A stretch of 64,000 nt of DNA, from NCBI GenBank assembly GCA_000634215.1, contig JFLX01000001.1, forward strand, positions 248,001-312,000, read 5' to 3'. This document shows positions 36,345-43,495 of the stretch, in pieces; within the stretch, counting starts at the first letter, position 1; every line of letters begins with the position of its first letter. The notes beneath the pieces are model-generated. The model was not told where the DNA came from, did not search any database, and saw nothing but the letters and a program-made list of their open reading frames with translations. Origin of the DNA: Prochlorococcus sp. scB243_495L20 (GTDB lineage Bacteria > Cyanobacteriota > Cyanobacteriia > PCC-6307 > Cyanobiaceae). A program made the translations under genes and the position numbers.

Positions 36345-36387
36345 TAGTATACACAGTTAGTCAAGGATACTATCTTTGTGTATATTA
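36345..36387. promoter_or_regulatory. Candidate operator: inverted repeat in divergent RHH promoter region
   Basis: TAGTATACACA (36345-36355) and TGTGTATATTA (36377-36387) are inverted copies with one mismatch, 32 bases centre to centre, about three helical turns. TTATTAGTA occurs directly at both ends. The site sits between the divergent starts at 36317 and 36435, where it could control both. RHH dimer pairs usually recognise such spaced half-sites. Confidence 0.5.
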
Positions 36388-36434
36388 TTAGTAAGGAAAT
36401 TTACGTCCCTATCAATTAATTGTTTTATTGTCCC

Positions 36435-36773
36435 ATGAAAAATTCAAGAAAAATTGATTCTCCAAAAAGGTCGATAATTGATAAACCGAAAAAAAGATTA
36501 GCTAATTCTGATTCTCACAGTAATGAAAATAGTGACGTTTTGGTATCAGCTGTGATTAGCCCATATTTGTTAACTCATCTTCACCAAATTCTTCAGCAGT
36601 CTGAGTATTATGCTCAAAAAGATGGTAGAAAATCTCACGCAGCTAACTTTGCGAAACTAAGAAAAGTTTTATGTTTAGACGCAAGAAGTATGGCAGATGC
36701 CTCTGCAAAAGAGATAAAAGATGTGGATAATGATTTATCTAATAATAAATATAATGAACAAAATGTAGCTTGA
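36435..36773 (+). CDS. Conserved hypothetical protein, 112 aa
   Basis: Translation from ATG 36435 gives MKNSRKIDSPKRS; the frame extends slightly upstream through a TTG that is unlikely to be used. The basic, disordered N-terminus (to about residue 40) is followed by a compact helical core, SAVISPYLLTHLHQILQQSEYYAQKDGRKSHAA, with FAKLRKVLCLDARSMAD. The tail is acidic and Asn-rich. No membrane helix or known domain is seen. It is divergent from the RHH gene across the candidate operator and upstream of the Nif11-like gene by 34 bases. The function is unknown. Confidence 0.65.
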   Translation: MKNSRKIDSPKRSIIDKPKKRLANSDSHSNENSDVLVSAVISPYLLTHLHQILQQSEYYAQKDGRKSHAANFAKLRKVLCLDARSMADASAKEIKDVDNDLSNNKYNEQNVA

Positions 36774-36807
36774 AGTAATAATCTATTAATAAATAGATTT
36801 CAAAAAC

Positions 36808-37038
36808 ATGTCCAGTAACGCTGAAAAGCTCTATAAGTTAATAGCCAACGATTCCAAAAAGAAACAAAGTCTTTTTATGACAGCTTTAACTAATCCCAAA
36901 AAAGCCTTAGATAAAATATGCGATATTGGTGAAGAGCTAAATATTTCTGTGACTAAAGAAGAGGTTATTGAATATTTGAGTACTATTGATGATGAAGCAA
37001 CTAAAATGTGGTTAATCAAGGCTCGAGGAGGTCTTTAG
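36808..37038 (+). CDS. Nif11-like leader-type small protein, 76 aa
   Basis: The 76-aa protein resembles the Nif11 helical domain used as leader in some ribosomally made peptides, including prochlorosins. It has EKLYKLIANDSKKKQSLFMTAL at the N-terminus, a middle NPKKALDKICDIGEELNISVTKEEVIEYL, and it ends KARGGL. The family pattern is a short helix, a residue-rich turn, then a helix with E-L-x-x-x-x-T-x-E-E. After the terminal GG only Leu remains, so there is no core peptide, and no lanthionine synthetase or peptidase gene is nearby. It may be a stand-alone Nif11 protein with another role. Assignment is by pattern only. Confidence 0.55.
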   Translation: MSSNAEKLYKLIANDSKKKQSLFMTALTNPKKALDKICDIGEELNISVTKEEVIEYLSTIDDEATKMWLIKARGGL

Positions 37039-37192
37039 TAAAAGGTTTAGAATAATTATTATTTGGATTACTAATAGGTTTTACCCTTTTGTTATAACCA
37101 CCTCCACCAGCTAAAGTCCAAAAAAACCAATAACTTGGAATTGCAAGAGCTGCAGCTATGAAAATCACTACAATTTGTTCTATTCTTTTCAT
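37016..37192 (-). CDS. Small membrane-anchored protein with GGGG motif, 58 aa
   Basis: The ORF from ATG 37192 to TGA 37016-37018 encodes one N-terminal hydrophobic helix (IVVIFIAAALAIPSYWFFW) after MKRIEQ, then TLAGGGGYNKRVKP and an Asn/Pro-rich tail. The positive N-terminus followed by one helix predicts a membrane anchor or an uncleaved signal. Its last 23 bases overlap the 3' end of the Nif11-like gene on the opposite strand. It diverges from the ABC-F gene. I do not recognise the family, but the composition is that of a real protein. Confidence 0.6.
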   Translation of the reverse strand: MKRIEQIVVIFIAAALAIPSYWFFWTLAGGGGYNKRVKPISNPNNNYSKPFTKDLLEP

Positions 37193-37263
37193 AGTTTAAT
37201 TTTATTCCACAAAATATTTTTTAGTAAATAAGCCACAGATTTTGTAAATTCTATTTTAAAACA

Positions 37264-38892
37264 GTGATTAGATTTGAAGGTGTAAGCAAAATTTATTCTA
37301 CAGATGTTGTTTTAAAAAATATTAGTTGGGAGATTAAGAAAGGCGAAAAAGTTGGCTTAGTTGGTTCTAATGGTGCAGGTAAATCAACCCAGTTTAAGAT
37401 TTTAATTGGAGAGGAAGAGCAAACAAGTGGAACGATCATCAAAGAGGGAAATCCTAAAATTGCCCATCTAAAACAGGAGTTTGATTGTAATTTGAATTTT
37501 TCAGTGAGACAGGAATTAGAAAGTTCTTTTAAAGATATACAACTTGTTGCCGTTAAACTTTTAGAAATTGAGAATAAAATGAAATCATTGGATATAAAAA
37601 AAAATTCCGATGAACTTGAAATATTTGTAAATCAACTCGCAAAATATCAAGCAAAATTTGAAGCTTTAGGTGGTTATAAAATGCAATCTGATGTAGAAAA
37701 AATATTACCAAAATTGGGTTTTTCTACAGAAGATGCTGATAAATTAGTTGGCAATTTCTCAGGTGGTTGGCAGATGAAAGTTGCACTTGGAAAAATAATC
37801 TTGCAAAAACCTGATTTACTTTTACTGGATGAACCAACTAATCATTTAGATTTAGAAACTATTTTTTGGTTGGAAGAATATCTATCATCGCTTAAGATTG
37901 CAGTTATAATAATCAGCCATGATAGATATTTCTTAGATAAATTATGTAAAAAAATAATTTTTGTAAATAGAGGAACATCTGAAACTTATAATGGGAACTA
38001 TTCTTTTTTTGTTGAACAGAAATCTTTAAATGAAGAATCACAAAATAAGGCATATCAATTACAACAAAAAGAAATTGAGTTACAGAAGAGGTATATAGAT
38101 AGATTTAGAGCTAGTGCAACTAGAAGTTCTCAAGCAAAGAGTAGAGAAAAACAATTAAAAAAGGTTTCTAAAATTGAGACTCCCATAGCAAAATCAAAAA
38201 GTCCTGTTTTTAATTTTCCAGAGTGCCCTCGCTCAGGAAAATTAGTTCTAAATATCAAAAATTTGTCTCATAGTTTCGAGGATAAAATTCTTTTTTTAGA
38301 TATTAATTTAAAGATTTCTTCTGGGGATAAAATAGCAATATTGGGACCTAATGGCTGCGGCAAATCTACATTGCTTAAAATTATTATGAAAAAATTATCT
38401 CCTGAAATTGGAGAAATTAATCTTGGTAAACATAATATAATTACTAGCTATTATGAACAGAATCAGGCTGAAGCACTTTCACTTGAAGAAAGGGTTATTG
38501 ATTTAATATGTAATAAGTCTCCAGAATGGTCTCAAAAAAAAGTTAGAACATTTTTAGGGGGTTTTGGCTTTCAAAATGAAACTGTTTTTAAATATATTAA
38601 ACAACTCAGTGGAGGAGAAAAGGCAAGATTAGCATTGGCGCTCATGATAATTAATCCTAGTAATTTTCTTCTTTTGGACGAACCAACTAATCATTTGGAT
38701 CTGCAATCTAAGGAAAACTTAGAATTAGCAATTAAAAATTATAAAGGTTCATTATTAATCATTTCTCATGATCGGTATTTTATCTCAAAGGTTGCAAATA
38801 GAATTATCGAAATTAAAGATTCAAAGTTATTTTCATATGATGGTAATTACGAATATTTTTTAGAAAAAACTCAAAGTCATAAAAAAATTTGA
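37264..38892 (+). CDS. ABC-F family ATPase (EttA/Uup-like translation factor)
   Basis: The 542-aa protein carries two ABC ATPase domains and no membrane helices. Walker A motifs are GSNGAGKST (about residue 37) and GPNGCGKST (about 360); signatures are NFSGGWQMKVALG and QLSGGEKARLALA; both Walker B regions read LLLDEPTNHLDL. A charged linker of about 80 residues (roughly 235-320) joins them, as in ABC-F proteins that act on the ribosomal E site. The C-terminal coiled coil of Uup is missing. The start is GTG 37264. Confidence 0.92.
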   Translation: MIRFEGVSKIYSTDVVLKNISWEIKKGEKVGLVGSNGAGKSTQFKILIGEEEQTSGTIIKEGNPKIAHLKQEFDCNLNFSVRQELESSFKDIQLVAVKLLEIENKMKSLDIKKNSDELEIFVNQLAKYQAKFEALGGYKMQSDVEKILPKLGFSTEDADKLVGNFSGGWQMKVALGKIILQKPDLLLLDEPTNHLDLETIFWLEEYLSSLKIAVIIISHDRYFLDKLCKKIIFVNRGTSETYNGNYSFFVEQKSLNEESQNKAYQLQQKEIELQKRYIDRFRASATRSSQAKSREKQLKKVSKIETPIAKSKSPVFNFPECPRSGKLVLNIKNLSHSFEDKILFLDINLKISSGDKIAILGPNGCGKSTLLKIIMKKLSPEIGEINLGKHNIITSYYEQNQAEALSLEERVIDLICNKSPEWSQKKVRTFLGGFGFQNETVFKYIKQLSGGEKARLALALMIINPSNFLLLDEPTNHLDLQSKENLELAIKNYKGSLLIISHDRYFISKVANRIIEIKDSKLFSYDGNYEYFLEKTQSHKKI

Positions 38893-39003
38893 TTACTTTT
38901 AATAAAATTTACATTTAGCTAAGTAAGATCACTCATTTATCTTTACATAGTTTATCTTCCCTTATTAATCTTAAAAATACAAAAATAGTTTTTAATAATT
39001 TAA

Positions 39004-39147
39004 ATGAAAAATTACGATTTCCAAGAAAAACATTTGCAAATTTCTGATCCTATTGAAAGTTATTTTGAATGCATTACTACCTGTGATATAAGTGATGGTA
39101 GATGTATTTCCAGGTGTGTGGAAATACTTAAACAGAATGACAATTAA
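39004..39147 (+). CDS. Twin-CX3C cysteine mini-protein, 47 aa
   Basis: The ORF from ATG 39004 to TAA 39145-39147 encodes a soluble peptide. Its core DPIESYFECITTCDIS...CISRCVEILK has cysteines at 23, 27, 34 and 38 in a C-x3-C-x6-C-x3-C arrangement. Such paired CX3C on two helices can hold a metal or form two disulfides in a helical hairpin. High cysteine content in a 47-residue frame is unlikely by chance. It sits in the 260-bp gap between the ABC-F gene and the HtrA gene and converges on the latter by 5 bases. Confidence 0.65.
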   Translation: MKNYDFQEKHLQISDPIESYFECITTCDISDGRCISRCVEILKQNDN

Positions 39148-39152
39148 ATCTT

Positions 39153-40274
39153 TTAGTTTTTTTCTAGATTAGTTATATCAGTTGGTATTACTTTTAATTG
39201 AATAAATTTATTTCTACGCTTCAATAATATATTTAGTTGTTTATTAATACCGTTTTTACTTATTTGGTCTATAACGTCTGATGCTGTTTCAATATTTTTA
39301 TTGCCGACTTTAACTATAGTATCTTCTATCATGATTCCACTCTTTTCAGCTGGGCTGTTCGGTACTACATATCCAACTTTTACGGAATTATTTTTATTCT
39401 CAGAATTCTTTTCTTCTATTAGGCTAATCCCGATCATGGGATGTATTACTTTTCCATTTTTTATAAGTTGATAGGCAATTTCCTTAGCTTTATTAATTGG
39501 GATTGCGAAACTCAAACCCGCTCCTGGACCTGATCTTATCAACGTATTAATACCAATTACTTCTCCCTCGCTATTCAATAGTGGTCCTCCAGAATTTCCA
39601 GGATTAATAGCAGCGTCTGTTTGTATCAATTCAAGCTTTTTATCATATATTCCTAATTGATTAACGTTTCTATTTAGATTACTAATAATACCAAGAGTCA
39701 CAGTGTTTTCCAGTCCAAATGGATTTCCAACTGCTATGGCCCAATCTCCAACTTTAATCTTTGCCGAATTGCCCAATTTTGCTTTTGGCCAAGGTCCTTT
39801 CCCTTCAATTTTTAGAACTGCTAAATCAGTAAAAAAGTCTTGCCCTATTAGTTTTGCTTCAAATTTTTTGCCATTGGTTAAACCAACAATCACCTTATCT
39901 GATCTATTCACAACATGAGCATTGGTCATTATGAGTCCATCTGCAAATATAAATCCACTCCCTTGGCTTTGCTCTATCCTAGGCGGATTGTCATTAGGTA
40001 AATCTAACCCAAAAAATCTTTCAAAATATGGGTCAATAAATAATTGAGAATTTCTAGGAAATTTTCTTTTTTTAACATATCTTTGAGTATCAATTGTCAC
40101 CACAGCTGAACCGGTTCTTTCTACAGCTTTAGTTATAAAAGATCTGTTTGAATATAAATTAACTTCATTAATTTTTGGTTTACTTAATGGTTGGGATATT
40201 ACTTTTGCAGGATATCTAATGCCTACTGTAATTAATGAAGTGACTAGTAATATCTTTTGGATGTATCTTTTCAC
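39153..40274 (-). CDS. HtrA/DegP-type trypsin-like serine protease with PDZ domain
   Basis: This 373-aa protease is started here at GTG 40274, giving MKRYIQKILLVTSLITVGI, a good signal sequence; a TTG at 40316 would add 14 residues before it. The catalytic triad is H120 (TNAHVV), D150 (FTDLAVL) and S228 (NPGNSGGPL). A PDZ domain occupies about residues 285-365 (VVPNSPAEKSGIMIEDTIVKVG). It probably acts in the periplasm or lumen on damaged proteins. It is one of the HhoA/HhoB/HtrA group; which one cannot be told here. Confidence 0.93.
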   Translation of the reverse strand: MKRYIQKILLVTSLITVGIRYPAKVISQPLSKPKINEVNLYSNRSFITKAVERTGSAVVTIDTQRYVKKRKFPRNSQLFIDPYFERFFGLDLPNDNPPRIEQSQGSGFIFADGLIMTNAHVVNRSDKVIVGLTNGKKFEAKLIGQDFFTDLAVLKIEGKGPWPKAKLGNSAKIKVGDWAIAVGNPFGLENTVTLGIISNLNRNVNQLGIYDKKLELIQTDAAINPGNSGGPLLNSEGEVIGINTLIRSGPGAGLSFAIPINKAKEIAYQLIKNGKVIHPMIGISLIEEKNSENKNNSVKVGYVVPNSPAEKSGIMIEDTIVKVGNKNIETASDVIDQISKNGINKQLNILLKRRNKFIQLKVIPTDITNLEKN

Positions 40275-40441
40275 TTTTGATTTTTGAAATTCTGCGAGGT
40301 TTAATACACCACACAAGTGTAATTTAAATATAACTACTAATTAAATTATTTGAATCTAGAGAATAATTTAATGACTTAAGCTAAATTTCTTTTTTTCGGG
40401 CTATGATATTAAAAAATGTAATTAACTAATTTATAAGCTTA

Positions 40442-40705
40442 ATGACTATTTTATTTCCAATTATATATTCTGCAGCCCTAACTTATTTAGTTTGGAAAGC
40501 TTTTAAAGTGATGTCTAATGGCTGGGGTATATCCGATAATAAAAATAAACGTTACAGTACTTCCAGTCTTAAACAAAAAAAGTACACAATACATCCAGAA
40601 CTTTTAGATAAATCAGGAAACATAACTGAAGAGGAGTTATTAACAGTAAGATTTTCCAACGACAATGACTCTACATTAGAAGAGAAAGGTTCAACATCTG
40701 ATTAA
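40442..40705 (+). CDS. DUF2973 family membrane protein
   Basis: The 87-aa protein has one N-terminal helix (ILFPIIYSAALTYLVWKAF) and a soluble part containing the DUF2973 core HPELLDKSGNITEEELLTVRFSN. The family is known from cyanobacteria with unknown function. ATG 40442 is natural. It is followed 24 bases later by the next gene on the same strand, which has its own Shine-Dalgarno. Confidence 0.82.
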   Translation: MTILFPIIYSAALTYLVWKAFKVMSNGWGISDNKNKRYSTSSLKQKKYTIHPELLDKSGNITEEELLTVRFSNDNDSTLEEKGSTSD

Positions 40706-40729
40706 TCAAATTACATCTAAGGAAAAAAA

Positions 40730-41113
40730 TTGGAATTAAGAACAAAAATTGTTTCAGCGGTATTAAGATCTCTAAAGTTGCCACCAAGGTTTCGTTTAAA
40801 AATGGTTAAAGAAGATCCAGTTAGACTTGAATTAAGTCTTACCCCTTCTTACGGTAAAAATCCAGTTATCGTTGGTATAGTTGAATCTTTAGACTTAGTC
40901 GCGCGAAGAGATAGAGAAGGTAGATTACCCAGAGATCTTCAAGGGACTTGGGACTGGACTGTAAGGCATGGAAAAGTTAGTACTGGTGGTTGGAATCCTA
41001 TGTTAAAAGAGGCATTGCAAACAATGTTTGACACAGGATTGCCAGCAATTGTTTATGAGGAATTAACTGGAGATGAGTATCGACCTGTTGATGGTGTAAG
41101 ACATGTTAAATAA
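40730..41113 (+). CDS. Conserved hypothetical protein, 127 aa
   Basis: Translation begins at TTG 40730, preceded by AAGGA about 8 bases upstream. The protein is soluble, mixed alpha/beta, and richer in Gly, Arg and Trp than most of its neighbours. Segments include SLKLPPRFRLKMVKEDPVRL, GKNPVIVGIVESLDLVARRD and TWDWTVRHGKVSTGGWNPML. I cannot name the family with confidence, though the well-ordered sequence suggests strong conservation. It lies between the DUF2973 and HLIP genes. Confidence 0.7.
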   Translation: MELRTKIVSAVLRSLKLPPRFRLKMVKEDPVRLELSLTPSYGKNPVIVGIVESLDLVARRDREGRLPRDLQGTWDWTVRHGKVSTGGWNPMLKEALQTMFDTGLPAIVYEELTGDEYRPVDGVRHVK

Positions 41114-41183
41114 ATAATTGATTTTTTTATCATAAATTCTTCCTTAAAACGTTAAAATGATTTGATAGATGATCTAGTTAATT

Positions 41184-41330
41184 ATGAATAATGACAATCA
41201 ACCGAGATTTGGCTTTGTAAATTTTGCAGAAACCTGGAATGGCCGTATGGCTATGATGGGGATTTTGATTGGTCTTGGTACTGAATTAATTACTGGACAA
41301 AGTATTCTTAGACAAATTGGAATTGGTTAA
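41184..41330 (+). CDS. High-light-inducible protein, 48 aa
   Basis: The ORF from ATG 41184 to TAA 41328-41330 encodes a minimal HLIP. NNDNQPRFGFVNFAE is followed by the one-helix domain with TWNGRMAMMGILIGLGTELI, matching the E-x-x-N-G-R-x-A-M chlorophyll-binding signature. It acts at thylakoids, with photosystems or chlorophyll synthesis complexes. It is the second HLIP in the window and is much shorter than the one at 12877. It converges on the zinc-ribbon gene by 4 bases. Confidence 0.93.
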   Translation: MNNDNQPRFGFVNFAETWNGRMAMMGILIGLGTELITGQSILRQIGIG

Positions 41331-41334
41331 TATT

Positions 41335-41676
41335 TTACTTTACTTCTTCTGCTTTCACTTCAATGGTACTTTCACTAGGTTTTTTATCTAATTGACTACT
41401 CTTCTTTATATTTTCTAAATCTGCCCCACAATTCATGCAGGTTTTACTTAAACCTAGTGATATTGCTCCACAATTACTGCATGTATTAATTTTAGATTTA
41501 AAAGAATTAAAACCTATAAACATTAAAGCTAATAATAGAAGAGGGATTAAAAATAAAAGAAGTAGGATATTTCCAATAAAGCTAATGAAAAAGTTTAATC
41601 CAAAAATTGGAATAACGATAAGTATTATTAATGAGTATGTGAGAAGATTTTTATTTGCTTTAAGAAAATAATTCAC
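41335..41676 (-). CDS. Membrane protein with C-terminal zinc ribbon
   Basis: The 113-aa protein has two N-terminal membrane segments (about 12-33 and 35-57), then a zinc-ribbon CSNCG...CMNCG (about residues 66-83) and an acidic Lys/Glu tail. The paired CxxC motifs probably bind Zn. No specific family is recognised. It lies 12 bases downstream of the YihY gene on the same strand, so both may be cotranscribed. Confidence 0.7.
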   Translation of the reverse strand: MNYFLKANKNLLTYSLIILIVIPIFGLNFFISFIGNILLLLFLIPLLLLALMFIGFNSFKSKINTCSNCGAISLGLSKTCMNCGADLENIKKSSQLDKKPSESTIEVKAEEVK

Positions 41677-41687
41677 CTTAGTTATCC

Positions 41688-42617
41688 TTATCTATGATTT
41701 CTTTTTTTATTTACTAAAGTCATATTAGCAATTACTACGCTCCAACATTGTCCAAAATATAAAATCACTCCTAATAGCCATACCCACAAAGTAAGTACAA
41801 GAAAACCTCCAATAAAACCGTATGCTTGAAATCTAGCTCCAAGTGAGAGAATACTTTTACTTACTGCTAGGTTTAAAGTGGTTAGGCCAATTCCAATAAG
41901 AAAAGATCCAGGTAAAAGTGGTTTCAATGGTACTTTTCTACTGGGTAAAAGTGCTTGTAATAAAAGAGCCATTAAGGAAAAGCCAATTAGTGGTATTGCA
42001 AACTGACCAACTTGTAATAACGGCAACTTTAATAGTAAATCGGAAATTAGATTATTAGATTTTGAAAGATTTTCTAAAACGTTACTTGGGATCATCCTAA
42101 GATTTGCACTAATTTGATCTAGTACCATTAAAAAACCAATAAAGAATACTATTAAAAAGGCTTCAACTCTATTTCGGAGAAACTTCGAAGCTTGCACTCT
42201 CCAAGCAGCATTAACTTTTTTAGAAGGAATTTCGTCCTCCCAAAGCCTATCCGAACCTCTTTGAAGAGATAGATATGCATTTCCTGCTGTAAATAGCAAA
42301 AACATAGCCCCAAGAATTCCTGCTCCAAAACCTTGATCTATCAAATTAAATAATGTTGTCTCTACTAATTCAACTACTGAAGGAGGTAAAAGCTGAGCAG
42401 CAATGGCAATTATTTGTTGATCTAATCCTTCTTGTTTTCCTAGGAACCATGAAGCTATTGACAGAGAAATTAGAAGGATCGGAAAAAATGATTGAAGTGT
42501 GTAGTATGCAAATGCAGCGCTTAAATCAACACAATCAGATTTGTTCCATCGCTCACAAGCTCCCCATAAACTTTTCAGTATCCATGTTGAACTTCTCTGC
42601 ATATTAATTTTCTTCAA
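41688..42617 (-). CDS. YihY/BrkB family membrane protein
   Basis: This 309-aa inner-membrane protein has about six helices. The motif DCVDLSAAFAYYTLQSFFPILLIS near residues 25-50 and the LLPGSFLIGIGLTTLNLAVS segment are typical of YihY/BrkB, a family once wrongly called RNase BN. The function is unknown; transport or envelope maintenance has been proposed. An in-frame ATG at 42602 is a possible alternative start. Confidence 0.88.
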   Translation of the reverse strand: MKKINMQRSSTWILKSLWGACERWNKSDCVDLSAAFAYYTLQSFFPILLISLSIASWFLGKQEGLDQQIIAIAAQLLPPSVVELVETTLFNLIDQGFGAGILGAMFLLFTAGNAYLSLQRGSDRLWEDEIPSKKVNAAWRVQASKFLRNRVEAFLIVFFIGFLMVLDQISANLRMIPSNVLENLSKSNNLISDLLLKLPLLQVGQFAIPLIGFSLMALLLQALLPSRKVPLKPLLPGSFLIGIGLTTLNLAVSKSILSLGARFQAYGFIGGFLVLTLWVWLLGVILYFGQCWSVVIANMTLVNKKRNHR

Positions 42618-42692
42618 ATATTTATTTATTTACTTAATTTTTATTGTATCTGATTAAGAAATTTTTCAAGCAATTTTTTATTTATGATGCAA

Positions 42693-43493
42693 CTATTTTT
42701 CTAATAATAAATTGCCCCATGGCTTTAAAATTTCAAATTTTTCTATAGATCTACACGCAATTAATGGAAAATTAACATTGCTCAAGTCTTCTCCAGACAC
42801 TAAATTTAAAGGATCTGTTTCTAACCACTCTATAGAACAGTTGAGTTCTTCTAATAGCAGCCAGGCTGCTGCAATATCCCATATCTTAGGGGTTGATTCA
42901 ATTGCTCCGAAAGTTTGTCCCATTGCTACACTTGTAAGATTTAAACTCGATACACCTAAGAGTCTGATTTTGCCTGGAAATACTGAATTTGGTTTTTTTT
43001 GTAAAATTTTTATTGATCTACTACATAAAGAAATGCACTCACTTTGACGATTATTTTGTCTAGGATCTATTTGCTGGTTATTCAACCAAACCCCTTCATC
43101 TTTTATGGATACAAACTTTTTTTTCAATGTAGGAATTATTAAAAAAGAAGATTGTGGTTTACCATCAACGAACCTTGCTACAGATATAGACCAGTAAGGA
43201 ATACCGGCAGCAAAATTTGTTGTCCCATCGAGTGGATCGACCACCCAGTAAGCTTTTGAATTTGGAATTAACTTTTGCCCTTCTTCACTAAGGACGCCCT
43301 CACCTGGAGCTATTGAAGCTAAGCCATCCACGATTGTTTTGTCACTCCATAAATCACAACTTGTTAATAATGATCCATCTGCTTTATTGCTGGCACTAAT
43401 ATTTCCAAAATCTTTTGTTTGACGTTGACTAACCAATTCAAATAAAGAATCTAATTCACTTAGTTGCTTATTGGTTAAATTTGGTGGATTCAT
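42693..43493 (-). CDS. Inositol monophosphatase family protein
   Basis: The 266-aa sugar/inositol phosphatase has the metal-binding motif VVDPLDGTTNFAAG near residues 85-98 and the second motif KIWDIAAAWLLLEE near 205-218. GEGVLSEEGQ supplies the catalytic Glu pair. ATG 43493 is preferred over TTG 43508, which would overlap the upstream gene by 13 bases. Members act on inositol-1-phosphate, fructose-1,6-bisphosphate or PAP; the substrate cannot be decided here. It is just after the tolC gene on the same strand. Confidence 0.9.
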   Translation of the reverse strand: MNPPNLTNKQLSELDSLFELVSQRQTKDFGNISASNKADGSLLTSCDLWSDKTIVDGLASIAPGEGVLSEEGQKLIPNSKAYWVVDPLDGTTNFAAGIPYWSISVARFVDGKPQSSFLIIPTLKKKFVSIKDEGVWLNNQQIDPRQNNRQSECISLCSRSIKILQKKPNSVFPGKIRLLGVSSLNLTSVAMGQTFGAIESTPKIWDIAAAWLLLEELNCSIEWLETDPLNLVSGEDLSNVNFPLIACRSIEKFEILKPWGNLLLEK

Positions 43494-43495
43494 CT

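Noticed and set aside
37264-38892. ABC-F protein as antibiotic resistance or exporter ATPase
   Set aside because: No membrane domain or partner permease; EttA/Uup-like housekeeping members are the simpler reading.
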